Below, piece after piece: positions 17,747 through 26,937 of a stretch of 64,000 nt of DNA (position 1 is the stretch's first letter; each line of letters starts with the position of its first letter). The notes beneath the pieces are model-generated. The model did not search any database and was not told the origin of the DNA. It was given only the letters and a program-made list of their open reading frames with translations. Origin of the DNA: Bacillus mycoides (GTDB lineage: Bacteria > Bacillota > Bacilli > Bacillales > Bacillaceae_G); the NCBI RefSeq assembly GCF_001757995.1, contig NZ_LXLV01000073.1, forward strand, positions 157,620 through 221,619. The letters are read 5' to 3'. Both the position numbers and the translations under genes were made by a program.

Positions 17747-17784
17747 AAAAAACGCCACATAACAGACATCGCGTGGCGTTTTTT
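17747..17784 (-). terminator. Terminator of the hemolysin III-family gene
   Basis: Stem AAAAAACGCCAC / GTGGCGTTTTTT with a 14-nt loop, immediately downstream of the minus-strand stop codon at 17787. Confidence 0.85.
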
Positions 17785-17786
17785 GA

Positions 17787-18434
17787 TCAAATTACGTAAC
17801 AATATACACTTAGAAAATGCGCAAGACTACCTAACAATACAAAGACATGAAAAATTTCATGGTGTCCCATATATTTAAACTCCAACCATTTTGGCTTCGC
17901 ACCGTAAATAAACCCACCAATTGTATAAAAAATGCCTCCAAGTACTAAGAAAATAATACCTCCTGTACTTAAATTCTCAGCTAGCGGTGCAAAGAATAGA
18001 ACAATTAACCAACCCATCAGAAGATAAATTGCTGTCGATAACCATCTTGGACAATTAAACCAAAACATTTTAAAAACAATACCACAAATCGCCGTTGCAT
18101 AAACTAAGCAAAATAATAGTAAACCATTTGCCGAATTTAATGTAATTAAGCAAAAGGGTGCATATGTACCTGCAATTAATATAAAAATCATAGAATGATC
18201 TAGCTTCCTAAAGAAATAAATAACACGTTCACTGGCTACGACACTATGATACACAGCTGATGCCATATAAAGTACCATCATCCCGATACCAAATAAAATA
18301 ACAGCTGTAATTGCAGCAAAAGATGGCATCTTAACAGAAACTTTCACAATCATAGCTAATAATGCAATAAATGATAATACAGCTCCTCCTAAGTGAGTAA
18401 ATGCATTAACTGGTTCTCTTACATAAGCATTCAT
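17787..18434 (-). CDS. Hemolysin III / PAQR-family membrane protein
   Basis: A 215-residue seven-helix membrane protein of the HlyIII/progestin-adipoQ receptor family. The zinc-site residues are visible: S..H in MASAVYHSV (about residue 65), D in RKLDHSMIF (about residue 80) and H..H in MGHHEIFHVF near residue 195. The B. cereus founding member was reported to form pores, but most family members are of uncertain or hydrolase-like function. I prefer the ATG at 18434, preceded by GAGGGGTG; an earlier ATG at 18449 overlaps that site. It is monocistronic. Confidence 0.88.
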   Translation of the reverse strand: MNAYVREPVNAFTHLGGAVLSFIALLAMIVKVSVKMPSFAAITAVILFGIGMMVLYMASAVYHSVVASERVIYFFRKLDHSMIFILIAGTYAPFCLITLNSANGLLLFCLVYATAICGIVFKMFWFNCPRWLSTAIYLLMGWLIVLFFAPLAENLSTGGIIFLVLGGIFYTIGGFIYGAKPKWLEFKYMGHHEIFHVFVLLGSLAHFLSVYCYVI

Positions 18435-18598
18435 ATAAACACCCCTCATATAATTACATGTAGTTTTAATAACTACTTATAATTATATATATATTATTCA
18501 TACGGGTCAACATTTACATTTCATTTGTTTCGTAATACCATATTTAAAGACATACTAAACATTAAGTTCCACTAAGTTATAAAAGTGAGGGGTTCTAC

Positions 18599-19159
18599 GT
18601 GGAAAATATAAATAAATTACTTGAATCATTACATTTAGAAAAAAATATTAAACTTGAGGATATCCCAAATGTCGACTTATATGTAGACCAAGTTGTCCAA
18701 CTATTTGAGAATACTTATGCGGATACAACGAGAAATGATGATGAAAAAGTATTAACAAAAACAATGATTAACAATTACGCAAAAGGGAAACTATTCATCC
18801 CTATCAAAAATAAAAAGTATTCAAAAGAACATATGATTTTAATCAGCTTAATTTATCAATTAAAAGGAGCACTTTCCATTAATGATATAAAAAGCTCCTT
18901 AGAAAATATAAATGCACCGTTAATAAACGATGATACATTCGAATTAAATACTCTATATAAAGATTATCTTTCTCTTACTGAAACCAATGTAGAAAGCTTT
19001 AAACAAGACGTAAATAAGCGTGTTACGGAAGTAAACGAGGTTTCTTCCTTAGAAGATCCAACACTAGAAAAGTTTTTATTACTAACATCCTTCGTGACTA
19101 TGAGTAATATGTATAGACGTTTAGCAGAAAAATTAGTTGATGATCTCAAAGAATCTTAA
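18599..19159 (+). CDS. DUF1836 domain-containing protein
   Basis: A soluble 186-residue protein. Its N-terminal 110 residues fit the DUF1836 family, whose central part (LTKTMINNYAKGKLFIP, about residues 52-68, then YSKEHMILISLIYQLK) resembles a MerR-like helix-turn-helix. A regulatory role is plausible but no partner is known. Start is GTG with GAGGGG 6 nt upstream. It converges with dbpA and shares its terminator. Confidence 0.75.
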   Translation: MENINKLLESLHLEKNIKLEDIPNVDLYVDQVVQLFENTYADTTRNDDEKVLTKTMINNYAKGKLFIPIKNKKYSKEHMILISLIYQLKGALSINDIKSSLENINAPLINDDTFELNTLYKDYLSLTETNVESFKQDVNKRVTEVNEVSSLEDPTLEKFLLLTSFVTMSNMYRRLAEKLVDDLKES

Positions 19160-19161
19160 AC

Positions 19162-19199
19162 AAAAAACTATCCACCTGTTTGAAGTGGATAGTTTTTTT
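19162..19199. terminator. Bidirectional terminator between DUF1836 gene and dbpA
   Basis: Fourteen-base stem AAAAAACTATCCAC / GTGGATAGTTTTTT around a 9-nt loop. Confidence 0.9.
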
Positions 19200-19201
19200 G
19201 T

Positions 19202-20647
19202 TTACTTAATTGCTTCATGAACTTTTAATTGTTTCCCTTTAATCGTTGTGTTTTTCATGATTTTTAAAACAAGTGGTCCTTTTCCGTTTAATATTTCAAC
19301 GTAAGAAACATTGTCTTGTATTGTAATAATTCCTATATCTTCTGCTGTAACACCTTTAATTTTAGCAATTGTACCGACGAAATCTACCGCCCTAATTTTC
19401 TTTTTCTTCCCGCCATTAAAGTACAATTTCATAATTCCTTTGTTTAGGTCCGCATTTTTATCTTTCTTTATAATTGGTTTAGCATGTATCTTTTCCTCAA
19501 ATACTGCTTTCCCTTTCATAACTTCTTCTTTTGAAGGTGCAAGTGCCTTTGGAATTTCAAAGCCGATGTACTCCTCAATCTCTTCTAAAAATCTATTTTC
19601 ATACGGTGTTATGAATGTAATAGCTTTTCCTTTATTACCAGCTCGTCCCGTTCTTCCCGTACGATGTACATAACTTTCTTTTTCTAATGGAATATCATAG
19701 TTAATAACATGTGTAATATTATCAATATCAATTCCTCTAGCCGCCACGTCTGTCGCTACTAAATAACGGAACTTTCCTTTTCTAAAATCGTCCATAACTT
19801 CAAAACGATCTTCTTGTACCATACCACCATGTATTTTGTCACAAGGATAGTTAACGCGATTTAACTGTTTAAATACGTGATCTACATTTTCTTGTGTACG
19901 GCAAAAAATAATACAACTATCTGGATTCTCAATCGTTGTTACATCTTTAAGAAGTGAAAGCTTCTCCTCTTCTCTCGTCTCAAAAAGTGTATGTTCAATT
20001 TTATCTGTTGTAATCCCGGCAGCCTTAATTTCAATATGCGTTGGCGAATCCATATACTTACGAGATAACTTTTCAACATCTTCTGGAAGTGTTGCCGAAA
20101 ATAACATTGTCATTCGTTTTGTAGGTAACTCGTCAATAATTGCCTCTACTTGATCGATAAAGCCCATATTCAGCATTTCGTCTGCTTCATCAATAACTAA
20201 ATACTTCAAACACGCTAAAGAAAGAGTACCTTTTTCAATATGATCTAACACACGGCCAGGAGTCCCAACTACAATATGTGTTTTTTGCTTTAACTCTAAT
20301 TTTTGACGTGCAAATGGAGATTTACCATAAACTGCAGCAGCCTTAATTCTTTTGAAGCGGCCTATATTCGTAATATCTTCTTTTACTTGCACCGCAAGCT
20401 CTCTCGTCGGTGTTAAAACTAAAGCTTGTGGCTTATTCTCTTCCCACTCCACCATTTCACAAAGTGGTATGCCAAATGAAGCGGTTTTTCCACTTCCAGT
20501 CTGTGATTTCACGACAAGGTCTTTCTTTTGCAAGGCAACTGGAATAACCTCTCCTTGCACTTCCGTTGGATGTTCATATCCTAAACCAGTAAGTGCTCTT
20601 ACAATTTCTTTACTTAATGCATAATCAGCAAAACTTTTTTTACTCAT
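19202..20647 (-). CDS. dbpA: DEAD-box ATP-dependent RNA helicase DbpA/YxiN
   Basis: Unwinds RNA during 50S subunit assembly; DbpA-type enzymes recognise 23S rRNA helix 92 through their C-terminal domain. The 481 residues show all helicase motifs in order: Q motif near residue 28, SQTGSGKT (48-55), PTRELA, GTPGR, DEAD (about 150), SAT (about 181), then [10 protein letters not shown] and [10 protein letters not shown] in the second RecA domain. The last 75 residues ([19 protein letters not shown] onward) form the DbpA RNA-binding domain. Monocistronic. Confidence 0.95.
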   Translation of the reverse strand: MSKKSFADYALSKEIVRALTGLGYEHPTEVQGEVIPVALQKKDLVVKSQTGSGKTASFGIPLCEMVEWEENKPQALVLTPTRELAVQVKEDITNIGRFKRIKAAAVYGKSPFARQKLELKQKTHIVVGTPGRVLDHIEKGTLSLACLKYLVIDEADEMLNMGFIDQVEAIIDELPTKRMTMLFSATLPEDVEKLSRKYMDSPTHIEIKAAGITTDKIEHTLFETREEEKLSLLKDVTTIENPDSCIIFCRTQENVDHVFKQLNRVNYPCDKIHGGMVQEDRFEVMDDFRKGKFRYLVATDVAARGIDIDNITHVINYDIPLEKESYVHRTGRTGRAGNKGKAITFITPYENRFLEEIEEYIGFEIPKALAPSKEEVMKGKAVFEEKIHAKPIIKKDKNADLNKGIMKLYFNGGKKKKIRAVDFVGTIAKIKGVTAEDIGIITIQDNVSYVEILNGKGPLVLKIMKNTTIKGKQLKVHEAIK

Positions 20648-20752
20648 ATATTAACCTCTTTTTATTCTGTATTATTTTCTTTTTTCGCTTTTCCTATCAA
20701 TGAATCATCATATACGTTATTATCACCTTATTCATTATACTTGAAAGCTCAC

Positions 20753-20782
20753 ATAAAAAGGCGAATCATTCGTGATTCGCCT
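20753..20782 (-). terminator. Terminator of the LprI-like lipoprotein gene
   Basis: Stem AGGCGAATCA / TGATTCGCCT with TTCG tetraloop, followed on the minus strand by CTTTTT. Confidence 0.8.
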
Positions 20783-20853
20783 GACTAAACAAAAGGATTT
20801 TCTATTTCAAAAAATTTATAAAAATATTATTTCATTATAAAAATAAACCTCTA

Positions 20854-21849
20854 TCATTTCATATACTGTTCAACTAACTGATAGCACCTTTCCTTCGTAC
20901 TATTTACCTTCGATGAAATAATTGCTAAACCTGACAATGTTCCCTGTCCGGATTCATTCCAAGCTGCCTCTGCTTTTTGATCTCGATACGTAATCCATTC
21001 ACGTTGTTTCTCTCTTAAAGTGTTCATCTCACCCGTAGAAAGCTGCTTTTTCAAAACAGCATAAATCTCATTTAAAGCTGCATCCCACGCTTCGTATCTT
21101 CTTCCCTCTCCTTCTTTCATTTCAGTTGTAATCCCATTCTCATATAAATAATCGAATTTCTTCAAACTCTCCTCAATACTATTTAATTTACTAATATATT
21201 TTTCCCTTTCACCGGCAATAACTCTTTCTTTCTTAGGCTCTTCTACTTTCGGCTTCCCTTCATTTTTATTTTCTTCTTTTACTTTTTCCTCCTTAGACTT
21301 CTCATCTTTTGTTTTATCTACATCAATTGTCCTCGGCACAATCTGTGTGATTTGTTCATTCGCATTTTGATAATATACTTTAAACTGCTCTTTTCCTTTC
21401 GTTTCCCTAATAATTACATTCAGTTGATTTTTTACATCCGCAAACTTCTGCTCGTTTTTTAACTCCTCTACTTTAGCGAGCATTTGCTTATATTTTTCTT
21501 CCTCACCTTTTTGATTAGCTAAAACTTCTCGTTTTTCTTTTGCTTGTTTAGCTAATATAACTGGACTAACAGAACCATTTTCAATTTCCCTCAATAACGA
21601 AATTGCTCGGTCTATATTACTTTCCTGTAATGCTTCAATCATTTTATTCGTTTGATTCATCTTCAGCCTTATTTCCCGATCATCCTTCTTTTCTTTTAAT
21701 GCTAATTCAAAAGATGCGACTGCTCTATCGTATTCTTTATTTTCCAATGCTAAATCCCCTTGTTTCTTTGCCTTATCAAAGGCATCATTATTGCTACATC
21801 CGGCAACAACCAACAAAGTTATTCCTATTGTTAGTATTAACTTTTTCAT
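20854..21849 (-). CDS. Lipoprotein with TPR-like N-terminus and LprI/DUF1311-like C-terminus
   Basis: A 331-residue exported lipoprotein: signal helix and lipobox VAGC with lipidated Cys18. Residues 25-110 look like helical tetratricopeptide repeats (KKQGDLALENKEYDRAVASF). A Lys/Glu/Pro-rich linker (about 178-215) leads to a C-terminal helical domain (about 220-330). This carries the pattern YEAWDAALNEIYAVLKKQL then LREKQREWITYRD, typical of the lysozyme-inhibitor LprI domain (PF07007). The cysteines of LprI proteins are mostly absent. A role in protecting the envelope against lysozyme is possible but unproven. Monocistronic, divergent from guaC. Confidence 0.75.
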   Translation of the reverse strand: MKKLILTIGITLLVVAGCSNNDAFDKAKKQGDLALENKEYDRAVASFELALKEKKDDREIRLKMNQTNKMIEALQESNIDRAISLLREIENGSVSPVILAKQAKEKREVLANQKGEEEKYKQMLAKVEELKNEQKFADVKNQLNVIIRETKGKEQFKVYYQNANEQITQIVPRTIDVDKTKDEKSKEEKVKEENKNEGKPKVEEPKKERVIAGEREKYISKLNSIEESLKKFDYLYENGITTEMKEGEGRRYEAWDAALNEIYAVLKKQLSTGEMNTLREKQREWITYRDQKAEAAWNESGQGTLSGLAIISSKVNSTKERCYQLVEQYMK

Positions 21850-21933
21850 AGTATTTCCCCCAGTCCCCCTCGCTCAAAATAAGAAGCATACATACAATCT
21901 TATGCAATTATCGCAATTTTCCTTACTTTTTTT

Positions 21934-21979
21934 TATAAACGAACGTTACGCATAAGAAATCTATTTAAATTCGTTTTTA
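21934..21979 (+). promoter_or_regulatory. Candidate PurBox pair 1 upstream of guaC
   Basis: ACGAACGTT (21939-21947) faces ATTCGTTTT (21969-21977) as an inverted pair with 26 nt between CGAA and TTCG. The second half-site has one substitution in the ACGAAC core. It lies upstream of the guaC -35. PurR control of guaC is known in B. subtilis. Confidence 0.5.
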
Positions 21980-22032
21980 ACGTTATTTTTAAAATATATT
22001 GGCTTCTTTTTTTAAAAATGTTAAGAAAATCT

Positions 22033-22059
22033 TTGACTTCTTACTAAAAATGATATAAA
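22033..22059 (+). promoter_or_regulatory. Likely guaC promoter
   Basis: TTGACT (22033-22038) and TATAAA (22054-22059) with a short 15-nt spacer, compensated by TGA directly before the -10. Confidence 0.45.
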
Positions 22060-22068
22060 TTATCCTAT

Positions 22069-22108
22069 GGACGAACATTTTTAATCAATAAAAATAAAAT
22101 ATTCGTAT
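22069..22108 (+). promoter_or_regulatory. Candidate PurBox pair 2 upstream of guaC
   Basis: ACGAACATT (22071-22079) faces ATATTCGTA (22099-22107), again with 26 nt between CGAA and TTCG. It falls just downstream of the promoter, where bound PurR would block clearance. Confidence 0.55.
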
Positions 22109-22124
22109 TTTAGGGGTGTAAATG

Positions 22125-23108
22125 ATGGAAAACGTATTTGACTATGAAGACATTCAATTAATTCCTGCAAAATGTATTGTAAACAGCCGATCTGAATGTG
22201 ATACAACTGTCACTTTAGGAAAACATAAATTTAAATTACCTGTCGTACCTGCAAATATGCAAACGATTATAGATGAAAGAATCGCAACTTATTTAGCTGA
22301 AAATAATTACTTCTATATCATGCATCGTTTCCAACCAGAGAAACGAATCTCATTCATTAGAGATATGCAATCACGTGGATTAATTGCTTCAATCAGCGTT
22401 GGTGTTAAAGAAGACGAATACGAATTCGTACAACAATTAGCTGCTGAGCAACTTTCACCTGAATACATTACAATCGATATCGCACATGGTCACTCTAATG
22501 CTGTGATCAACATGATTCAACATATTAAAAAACATTTACCAGAAAGCTTCGTTATCGCTGGAAACGTCGGAACTCCAGAAGCGGTAAGAGAATTAGAAAA
22601 CGCTGGTGCTGATGCAACAAAAGTTGGTATTGGACCTGGTAAAGTTTGTATTACTAAAATTAAAACAGGCTTTGGAACTGGTGGTTGGCAGTTAGCTGCA
22701 CTTCGCTGGTGTGCAAAAGCTGCAAGTAAGCCAATTATCGCTGACGGTGGTATCCGTACGCATGGTGATGTAGCTAAATCAATTCGATTTGGAGCAACTA
22801 TGGTTATGGTCGGTTCTCTATTCGCTGGTCATGAAGAGTCTCCAGGGGAAACAATCGAGAAAGACGGCAAACTTTATAAAGAGTACTTCGGTTCAGCTTC
22901 TGAATTCCAAAAAGGCGAGAAGAAAAACGTTGAAGGTAAGAAAATGTTCGTTGAGCATAAAGGTTCTTTAGAAGACACTTTAATCGAAATGGAACAAGAT
23001 CTTCAATCTTCTATCTCTTACGCCGGTGGAACAAAGTTAGACTCAATTCGTACTGTAGATTATGTAGTCGTGAAAAACTCTATTTTCAACGGTGATAAAG
23101 TATATTAA
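22125..23108 (+). CDS. guaC: GMP reductase
   Basis: Deaminates GMP reductively to IMP with NADPH, returning guanine nucleotides to the IMP pool. It is a TIM-barrel enzyme of the IMPDH/GMPR family, 327 residues. The catalytic Cys is in [11 protein letters not shown] near residue 174, with preceding GNVGTPEA and [10 protein letters not shown] phosphate-binding motifs. I chose the second ATG (22125) because AGGGGTG is 6 nt upstream of it and 3 nt from the ATG at 22122. It is monocistronic, with a terminator after the stop and two PurBox pairs before it. Confidence 0.96.
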   Translation: MENVFDYEDIQLIPAKCIVNSRSECDTTVTLGKHKFKLPVVPANMQTIIDERIATYLAENNYFYIMHRFQPEKRISFIRDMQSRGLIASISVGVKEDEYEFVQQLAAEQLSPEYITIDIAHGHSNAVINMIQHIKKHLPESFVIAGNVGTPEAVRELENAGADATKVGIGPGKVCITKIKTGFGTGGWQLAALRWCAKAASKPIIADGGIRTHGDVAKSIRFGATMVMVGSLFAGHEESPGETIEKDGKLYKEYFGSASEFQKGEKKNVEGKKMFVEHKGSLEDTLIEMEQDLQSSISYAGGTKLDSIRTVDYVVVKNSIFNGDKVY

Positions 23109-23124
23109 TTTTTAAATTTAACTC

Positions 23125-23159
23125 GAAGGACAAGCATTTTTATGCTTGTCCTTCTTTTT
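23125..23159 (+). terminator. Terminator of guaC
   Basis: Thirteen-base stem GAAGGACAAGCAT / ATGCTTGTCCTTC with loop TTTT, then TTTTT. Confidence 0.9.
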
Positions 23160-23246
23160 CATGTATAAAAATGTAAAATATTTTCATTTTACTGAATTTT
23201 CTAGTATCATATTTTTAGATACTTATTAATAAGGGGGATATAACAA

Positions 23247-25064
23247 ATGAAAAATGTAATTGAGAAACGCCTTATTCGCGCGGAAGTCTCTACTGAATTG
23301 ACATGGGACCTTTCTGATTTATACGAATCTGATAAAGAGTGGGAAACTGCATTACGTGTATTAACAGACGATATAAAAAAACTTGATGCATTTAAAGGAC
23401 AATTACACACTAGCCCCGCTACCTTATTAAATTGCCTACTTTTAGAAGAAGAGCTTTTAATGAAGTTAACAAAACTCGGCGCATATGCAAATTTAAAAGA
23501 ATCCGCTGATCGTACAGATTCAGTTATTCAAGCGAACTCTTCCAAAATGTCCGCTTTAGGGACGAAAGTACATACCGCACTATCCTTTATTCATAATGAA
23601 ATTCTCTCCTTTGAAGAAGGAACAATTGAAAAATATTTAACTGAGGAAACAAAACTTGAGCCTTTCCGTAAATCGTTACTAGAAATACTACAAAAAAGGC
23701 AACACACGCTCTCTCCTGAAACAGAAGAAGCTCTTGCTGCACTCGGCGAAGTTCATAGTTCTCCCTACAAAATTTACGGCATGACTAAATTAGCCGATAT
23801 GGATTTCTCTTCTATACAAGATGAACAAGGAAATGATTTACCTGTATCGTTTGCATTATTTGAAAGTAACTATGAATTTTCTCCAAGCGCATATATACGC
23901 AGAAAAGCATATTCATCATTTGTTTCCACATTGAAACGATATAAAAATACAGTTGCAACAACGTATGCTACTGAAGTAAAAAAACAAGTGGCGCTTTCTC
24001 GTTTACGCAAGTACGAGTCCGTTACCCATATGCTTTTAGAACCTCAAAAAGTTCCACTTGAAATGTATAACAACCAACTAGATATTATTTATAACGAATT
24101 AGCGCCTCATATGCGCCGTTTTGCAGATTTAAAAAAGAAAGTATTAGGGCTTGATCAAATGCTTTTCTGTGACTTACACGCACCGTTAGATCCTGAATTT
24201 AATCCAACCATCACATACGAAGAAGCTGGTAAATTAATTCAAAAATCTTTAAAAGTATTAGGACCTGAATATAATACGATTATTGAAACGGGCTTTAAGG
24301 AAAGATGGGTAGACCTTGCAGATAATATCGGAAAATCAACAGGTGCTTTCTGCTCTAGCCCGTATGTTTCCCATCCTTACATTTTAATTACATGGCAAAA
24401 TACGATGCGTGGATGCTTCACATTAGCTCATGAATTTGGACATGCTGGTCATTTTTATTTAGCCAATAAAAATCAGCGCATTATGAATGTACGTCCATCT
24501 ATGTATTTTGTTGAAGCACCATCAACGATGAATGAATTACTATTAGCCCAGCATTTACTAGCGACTACCGACGATAAGAGAATGCGCAGATGGGTTATTC
24601 TGCAACTACTCGGCACATATTACCACAACTTCGTTACCCATCTACTTGAGGGAGAATATCAAAGACGAGTATATACCCTAGCAGAAGAAGGGCAAGCACT
24701 CACAGCTACAACTTTAACTGAAATAAAAACAAAGGTCCTTTCGACATTCTGGGGAGATTCGGTAGAAATTGATGAAGGCGCTGGTTTAACATGGATGCGT
24801 CAACCTCACTATTATATGGGCTTATATTCTTACACATATTCTGCGGGCTTAACTGCATCTACTACTGTAGCTCAAATGATTAAAGAAGAGGGACAACCTG
24901 CTGTTGATCGCTGGCTTGATGTACTCCGTGCAGGCGGTACAATGAAACCACTTGAATTAATGAAACACGCTGGAGTAGACATGTCAAAACCAGATGCAAT
25001 CCGTAAAGCTGTTTCTTACGTCGGTTCCTTAATTGATGAATTAGAGCGTTCTTATCAAGAATAA
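23247..25064 (+). CDS. pepF: Oligoendopeptidase F
   Basis: Cytosolic zinc metallopeptidase of family M3B that cleaves short peptides. The 605 residues match the family. The zinc motif HEFGH is in LAHEFGHAGHF near residue 395, followed by the third-ligand Glu region VEAPSTMNELLL. The PepF N-terminal helical domain begins at TELTWDLSDLYES. Start ATG follows AAGGGGGAT. Single gene with its own terminator. Confidence 0.95.
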   Translation: MKNVIEKRLIRAEVSTELTWDLSDLYESDKEWETALRVLTDDIKKLDAFKGQLHTSPATLLNCLLLEEELLMKLTKLGAYANLKESADRTDSVIQANSSKMSALGTKVHTALSFIHNEILSFEEGTIEKYLTEETKLEPFRKSLLEILQKRQHTLSPETEEALAALGEVHSSPYKIYGMTKLADMDFSSIQDEQGNDLPVSFALFESNYEFSPSAYIRRKAYSSFVSTLKRYKNTVATTYATEVKKQVALSRLRKYESVTHMLLEPQKVPLEMYNNQLDIIYNELAPHMRRFADLKKKVLGLDQMLFCDLHAPLDPEFNPTITYEEAGKLIQKSLKVLGPEYNTIIETGFKERWVDLADNIGKSTGAFCSSPYVSHPYILITWQNTMRGCFTLAHEFGHAGHFYLANKNQRIMNVRPSMYFVEAPSTMNELLLAQHLLATTDDKRMRRWVILQLLGTYYHNFVTHLLEGEYQRRVYTLAEEGQALTATTLTEIKTKVLSTFWGDSVEIDEGAGLTWMRQPHYYMGLYSYTYSAGLTASTTVAQMIKEEGQPAVDRWLDVLRAGGTMKPLELMKHAGVDMSKPDAIRKAVSYVGSLIDELERSYQE

Positions 25065-25097
25065 AAATAAGCCCTCGCTTTATGAGGGCTTATTCTA
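25065..25097. terminator. Terminator between pepF and radical SAM gene
   Basis: Stem AATAAGCCCTC / GAGGGCTTATT with a short loop, serving convergent genes. Confidence 0.85.
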
Positions 25098-25100
25098 TAT

Positions 25101-25979
25101 TTACTTTCCAAATCTTTTGCGGTATCCGCACTTTCTACATAGTTCTTCTACTGCGACCCTTTTTGAAAATCCATCTACAATATTTTTCGCTCTATCGCCT
25201 TCAATAATATTAGAGAATGAATCATTATTAATATTTCCAAGATTAATAATTCCCTCACCATCTAAACAACAAGGAATAACCGTTCCATTCGCTAAAATAC
25301 CTGCTTGATTTCGAAGACCATGACAGAATCCTTTTCCATCATCCTCTTCTTCATGTAATGCCGGCCACTGGAATTCATAATCTTGATTAATAAATACACG
25401 TTCCGCAATTTTTATACCTTTTCCTGGTGTAAGCTTCTCTTCAATTTTATAAGAAAGATCAAATTCATTTTCTATAATAGATAATAAATCTCTATTCCGC
25501 TGAATTTCAAGATTCGTTTTATTGTCCTGAGTTAAATTCCATAATCTTAGCGAAACAATTAAATCCGATTGACTTGTCGCCTCTCTAATGAAGGAAAGTA
25601 TACTCCTTACATAGCCCTCTTTATCTTGCGAACCTGGGTGTCCATCAAAACTGTGCAGTGAAAAATTCATTTGTCTTAACGCAGGCTTATTTAACAGTCT
25701 ATGCCTTCTCTTATTAATTAACGTTCCGTTCGTTGTAATATTAACTTTAAACCCTTTTTCATGGCTTAAATCTAATAGTTGATCTATTTTTGGATGGAGC
25801 AACGGCTCACCCTTCACGTGCAAATAAATGTAGTCTGTGTGAGGTTTAATTTGGTCTAATCTTTTAGCAAAATCCTCTACAGAAATGAATTGCTTCTGCC
25901 TTTCCGTCGGCGGACAAAAGCTGCACGCAAGATTACATACACTCGTAATCTCCAAGTAAAACTTCTTAAACTTCTTCAC
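25101..25979 (-). CDS. Radical SAM/SPASM domain protein
   Basis: A 292-residue radical SAM enzyme. The [4Fe-4S] motif CxxxCxxC is at Cys15, Cys19 and Cys22 (SVCNLACSFC). HVKGEPLLHP (GGE-like SAM-binding motif) is near residue 54. A C-terminal SPASM-like region has Cys residues in GFCHG, IPCCLDGEG and ELCRKCGYRK, likely ligating a second cluster. SPASM enzymes usually modify peptides or tRNA-like substrates. No precursor peptide, transporter or protease is adjacent, so the substrate is unknown. Start is GTG with GAGG 8 nt upstream. Confidence 0.85.
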   Translation of the reverse strand: MKKFKKFYLEITSVCNLACSFCPPTERQKQFISVEDFAKRLDQIKPHTDYIYLHVKGEPLLHPKIDQLLDLSHEKGFKVNITTNGTLINKRRHRLLNKPALRQMNFSLHSFDGHPGSQDKEGYVRSILSFIREATSQSDLIVSLRLWNLTQDNKTNLEIQRNRDLLSIIENEFDLSYKIEEKLTPGKGIKIAERVFINQDYEFQWPALHEEEDDGKGFCHGLRNQAGILANGTVIPCCLDGEGIINLGNINNDSFSNIIEGDRAKNIVDGFSKRVAVEELCRKCGYRKRFGK

Positions 25980-26094
25980 CTTTAATTCCTCACTTCTCTG
26001 ACTACTTATACTTTTTCCTCTTCATATTACAGCATATTTTTTTAAAAATAGAAACATACTTATTTTAGGAAATCTATATACCATTCATTAATGT

Positions 26095-26134
26095 TTAAAA
26101 GACCATCGGTGATTTTTGTCCAATGGTCTTTTTT
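26095..26134 (-). terminator. Terminator of rlmH
   Basis: Stem AAAAGACCAT / ATGGTCTTTT with a 16-nt loop, T-rich on both sides, 25 nt beyond the rlmH stop. Confidence 0.75.
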
Positions 26135-26158
26135 ACTCTTTATATACAAATGAAAAAT

Positions 26159-26638
26159 TTATTTATGATACGGTTCACCACGATTAATACGAAATGCTCT
26201 ATACACTTGCTCAAGCAATACTAATCGCATTAATTGATGTGGTAATGTCATCTTCGAGAAAGAAAGAGATTCGTTTGAGCGCTTCATTACTTCAGAACTA
26301 AGCCCCAGTGATCCACCAATTACAAATGTGATTTTGCTCTTTCCATATGTAGCAAGGCGATCTATACTTGCTGCAAACTCTTCTGATGATTTTTGTTTTC
26401 CTTCTATTGCTAATGCAATGACGTGCGTATCATCAGAAATTTTATCCAGTATACGTATGCCTTCTTTTTCTTTTACAATTAACATTTCTGCTGCACTTAA
26501 ATTTTCTGGTGCCTTTTCATCTGGCAATTCAATTACTTCTACTTTTGCGTACGAAGATAATCGTTTTAAGTATTCTGCTATACCTTGTTTTAAGTATTTT
26601 TCTTTTAATTTTCCGATTGAAATAATCGAGATATTCAC
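26159..26638 (-). CDS. rlmH: 23S rRNA pseudouridine-1915 N3-methyltransferase RlmH
   Basis: SPOUT-family methyltransferase acting on helix 69 of 23S rRNA in the 70S ribosome. 159 residues, the standard size, with [13 protein letters not shown], the knot sequence [13 protein letters not shown] and the C-terminal [17 protein letters not shown]. The start is GTG at 26638 with AAGGTGGGG upstream; extending to an ATG at 26707 would run across DnaA boxes and add residues not found in the family. The gene lies immediately downstream of a dense DnaA-box cluster. Confidence 0.95.
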   Translation of the reverse strand: MNISIISIGKLKEKYLKQGIAEYLKRLSSYAKVEVIELPDEKAPENLSAAEMLIVKEKEGIRILDKISDDTHVIALAIEGKQKSSEEFAASIDRLATYGKSKITFVIGGSLGLSSEVMKRSNESLSFSKMTLPHQLMRLVLLEQVYRAFRINRGEPYHK

Positions 26639-26663
26639 ATCTATTCCCCACCTTACAAACACG

Positions 26664-26833
26664 TTATCCACAGTACTTATCCACATATCCACAAATGTTA
26701 CCCACATATTGTGTGAGAATCTGTGTTCGATACAACATATGTCGCCTCATTTTGACAAAATTCACATGTTTTTTTCTCTTCTTTAGAGTTATCCACATTG
26801 TTGATAACCGGTGCAACTTCACACTCATCCACA
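26664..26833. promoter_or_regulatory. DnaA-box cluster upstream of rlmH
   Basis: Perfect boxes TTATCCACA at 26664-26672, 26677-26685 and 26789-26797. One-mismatch boxes are at 26685-26693 (ATATCCACA), 26698-26706 (TTACCCACA), 26799-26807 (minus strand, TTATCAACA) and 26825-26833 (TCATCCACA). Seven boxes in 170 bp, 28 kb from oriC. It overlaps the rlmH promoter region and the small CxxH/CxxC gene. It probably titrates DnaA or makes rlmH respond to DnaA. In B. subtilis, DnaA is known to bind oriC-proximal box clusters; yydA (= rlmH) is, from memory, one such place. Confidence 0.75.
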
Positions 26834-26883
26834 ATGATATCTAATGCTAATTCAACATGTTCTAAACAACAAGGTAAATTCAT
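26698..26883 (-). CDS. Small CxxH/CxxC protein (YyzF family)
   Basis: A 61-residue protein with a likely metal-binding CxxH in CCLEH near the N-terminus and CxxC in [12 protein letters not shown] near the C-terminus, the pattern of the CxxH/CxxC protein family of Bacillus. Function unknown. Start ATG at 26883 with GAGGTG 6 nt upstream. It lies between htrA-type protease and rlmH, and DnaA boxes overlap its coding sequence. Confidence 0.8.
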   Translation of the reverse strand: MNLPCCLEHVELALDIIVDECEVAPVINNVDNSKEEKKTCEFCQNEATYVVSNTDSHTICG

Positions 26884-26910
26884 ATTCTTCACCTCACTTT
26901 TCTACAATAG

Positions 26911-26937
26911 AAAACAGGAGGTAGGCCCTCCTGTTTT
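26911..26937 (-). terminator. Terminator of the HtrA-type protease gene
   Basis: Stem AAAACAGGAGG / CCTCCTGTTTT with loop TAGGC, ending at the protease stop codon. Confidence 0.75.

Noticed and set aside
9200-18600. Possible genomic island, prophage or defence system in the accessory part
   Set aside because: No integrase, transposase, tRNA-flanking repeat, phage or defence genes; base composition looks uniform.
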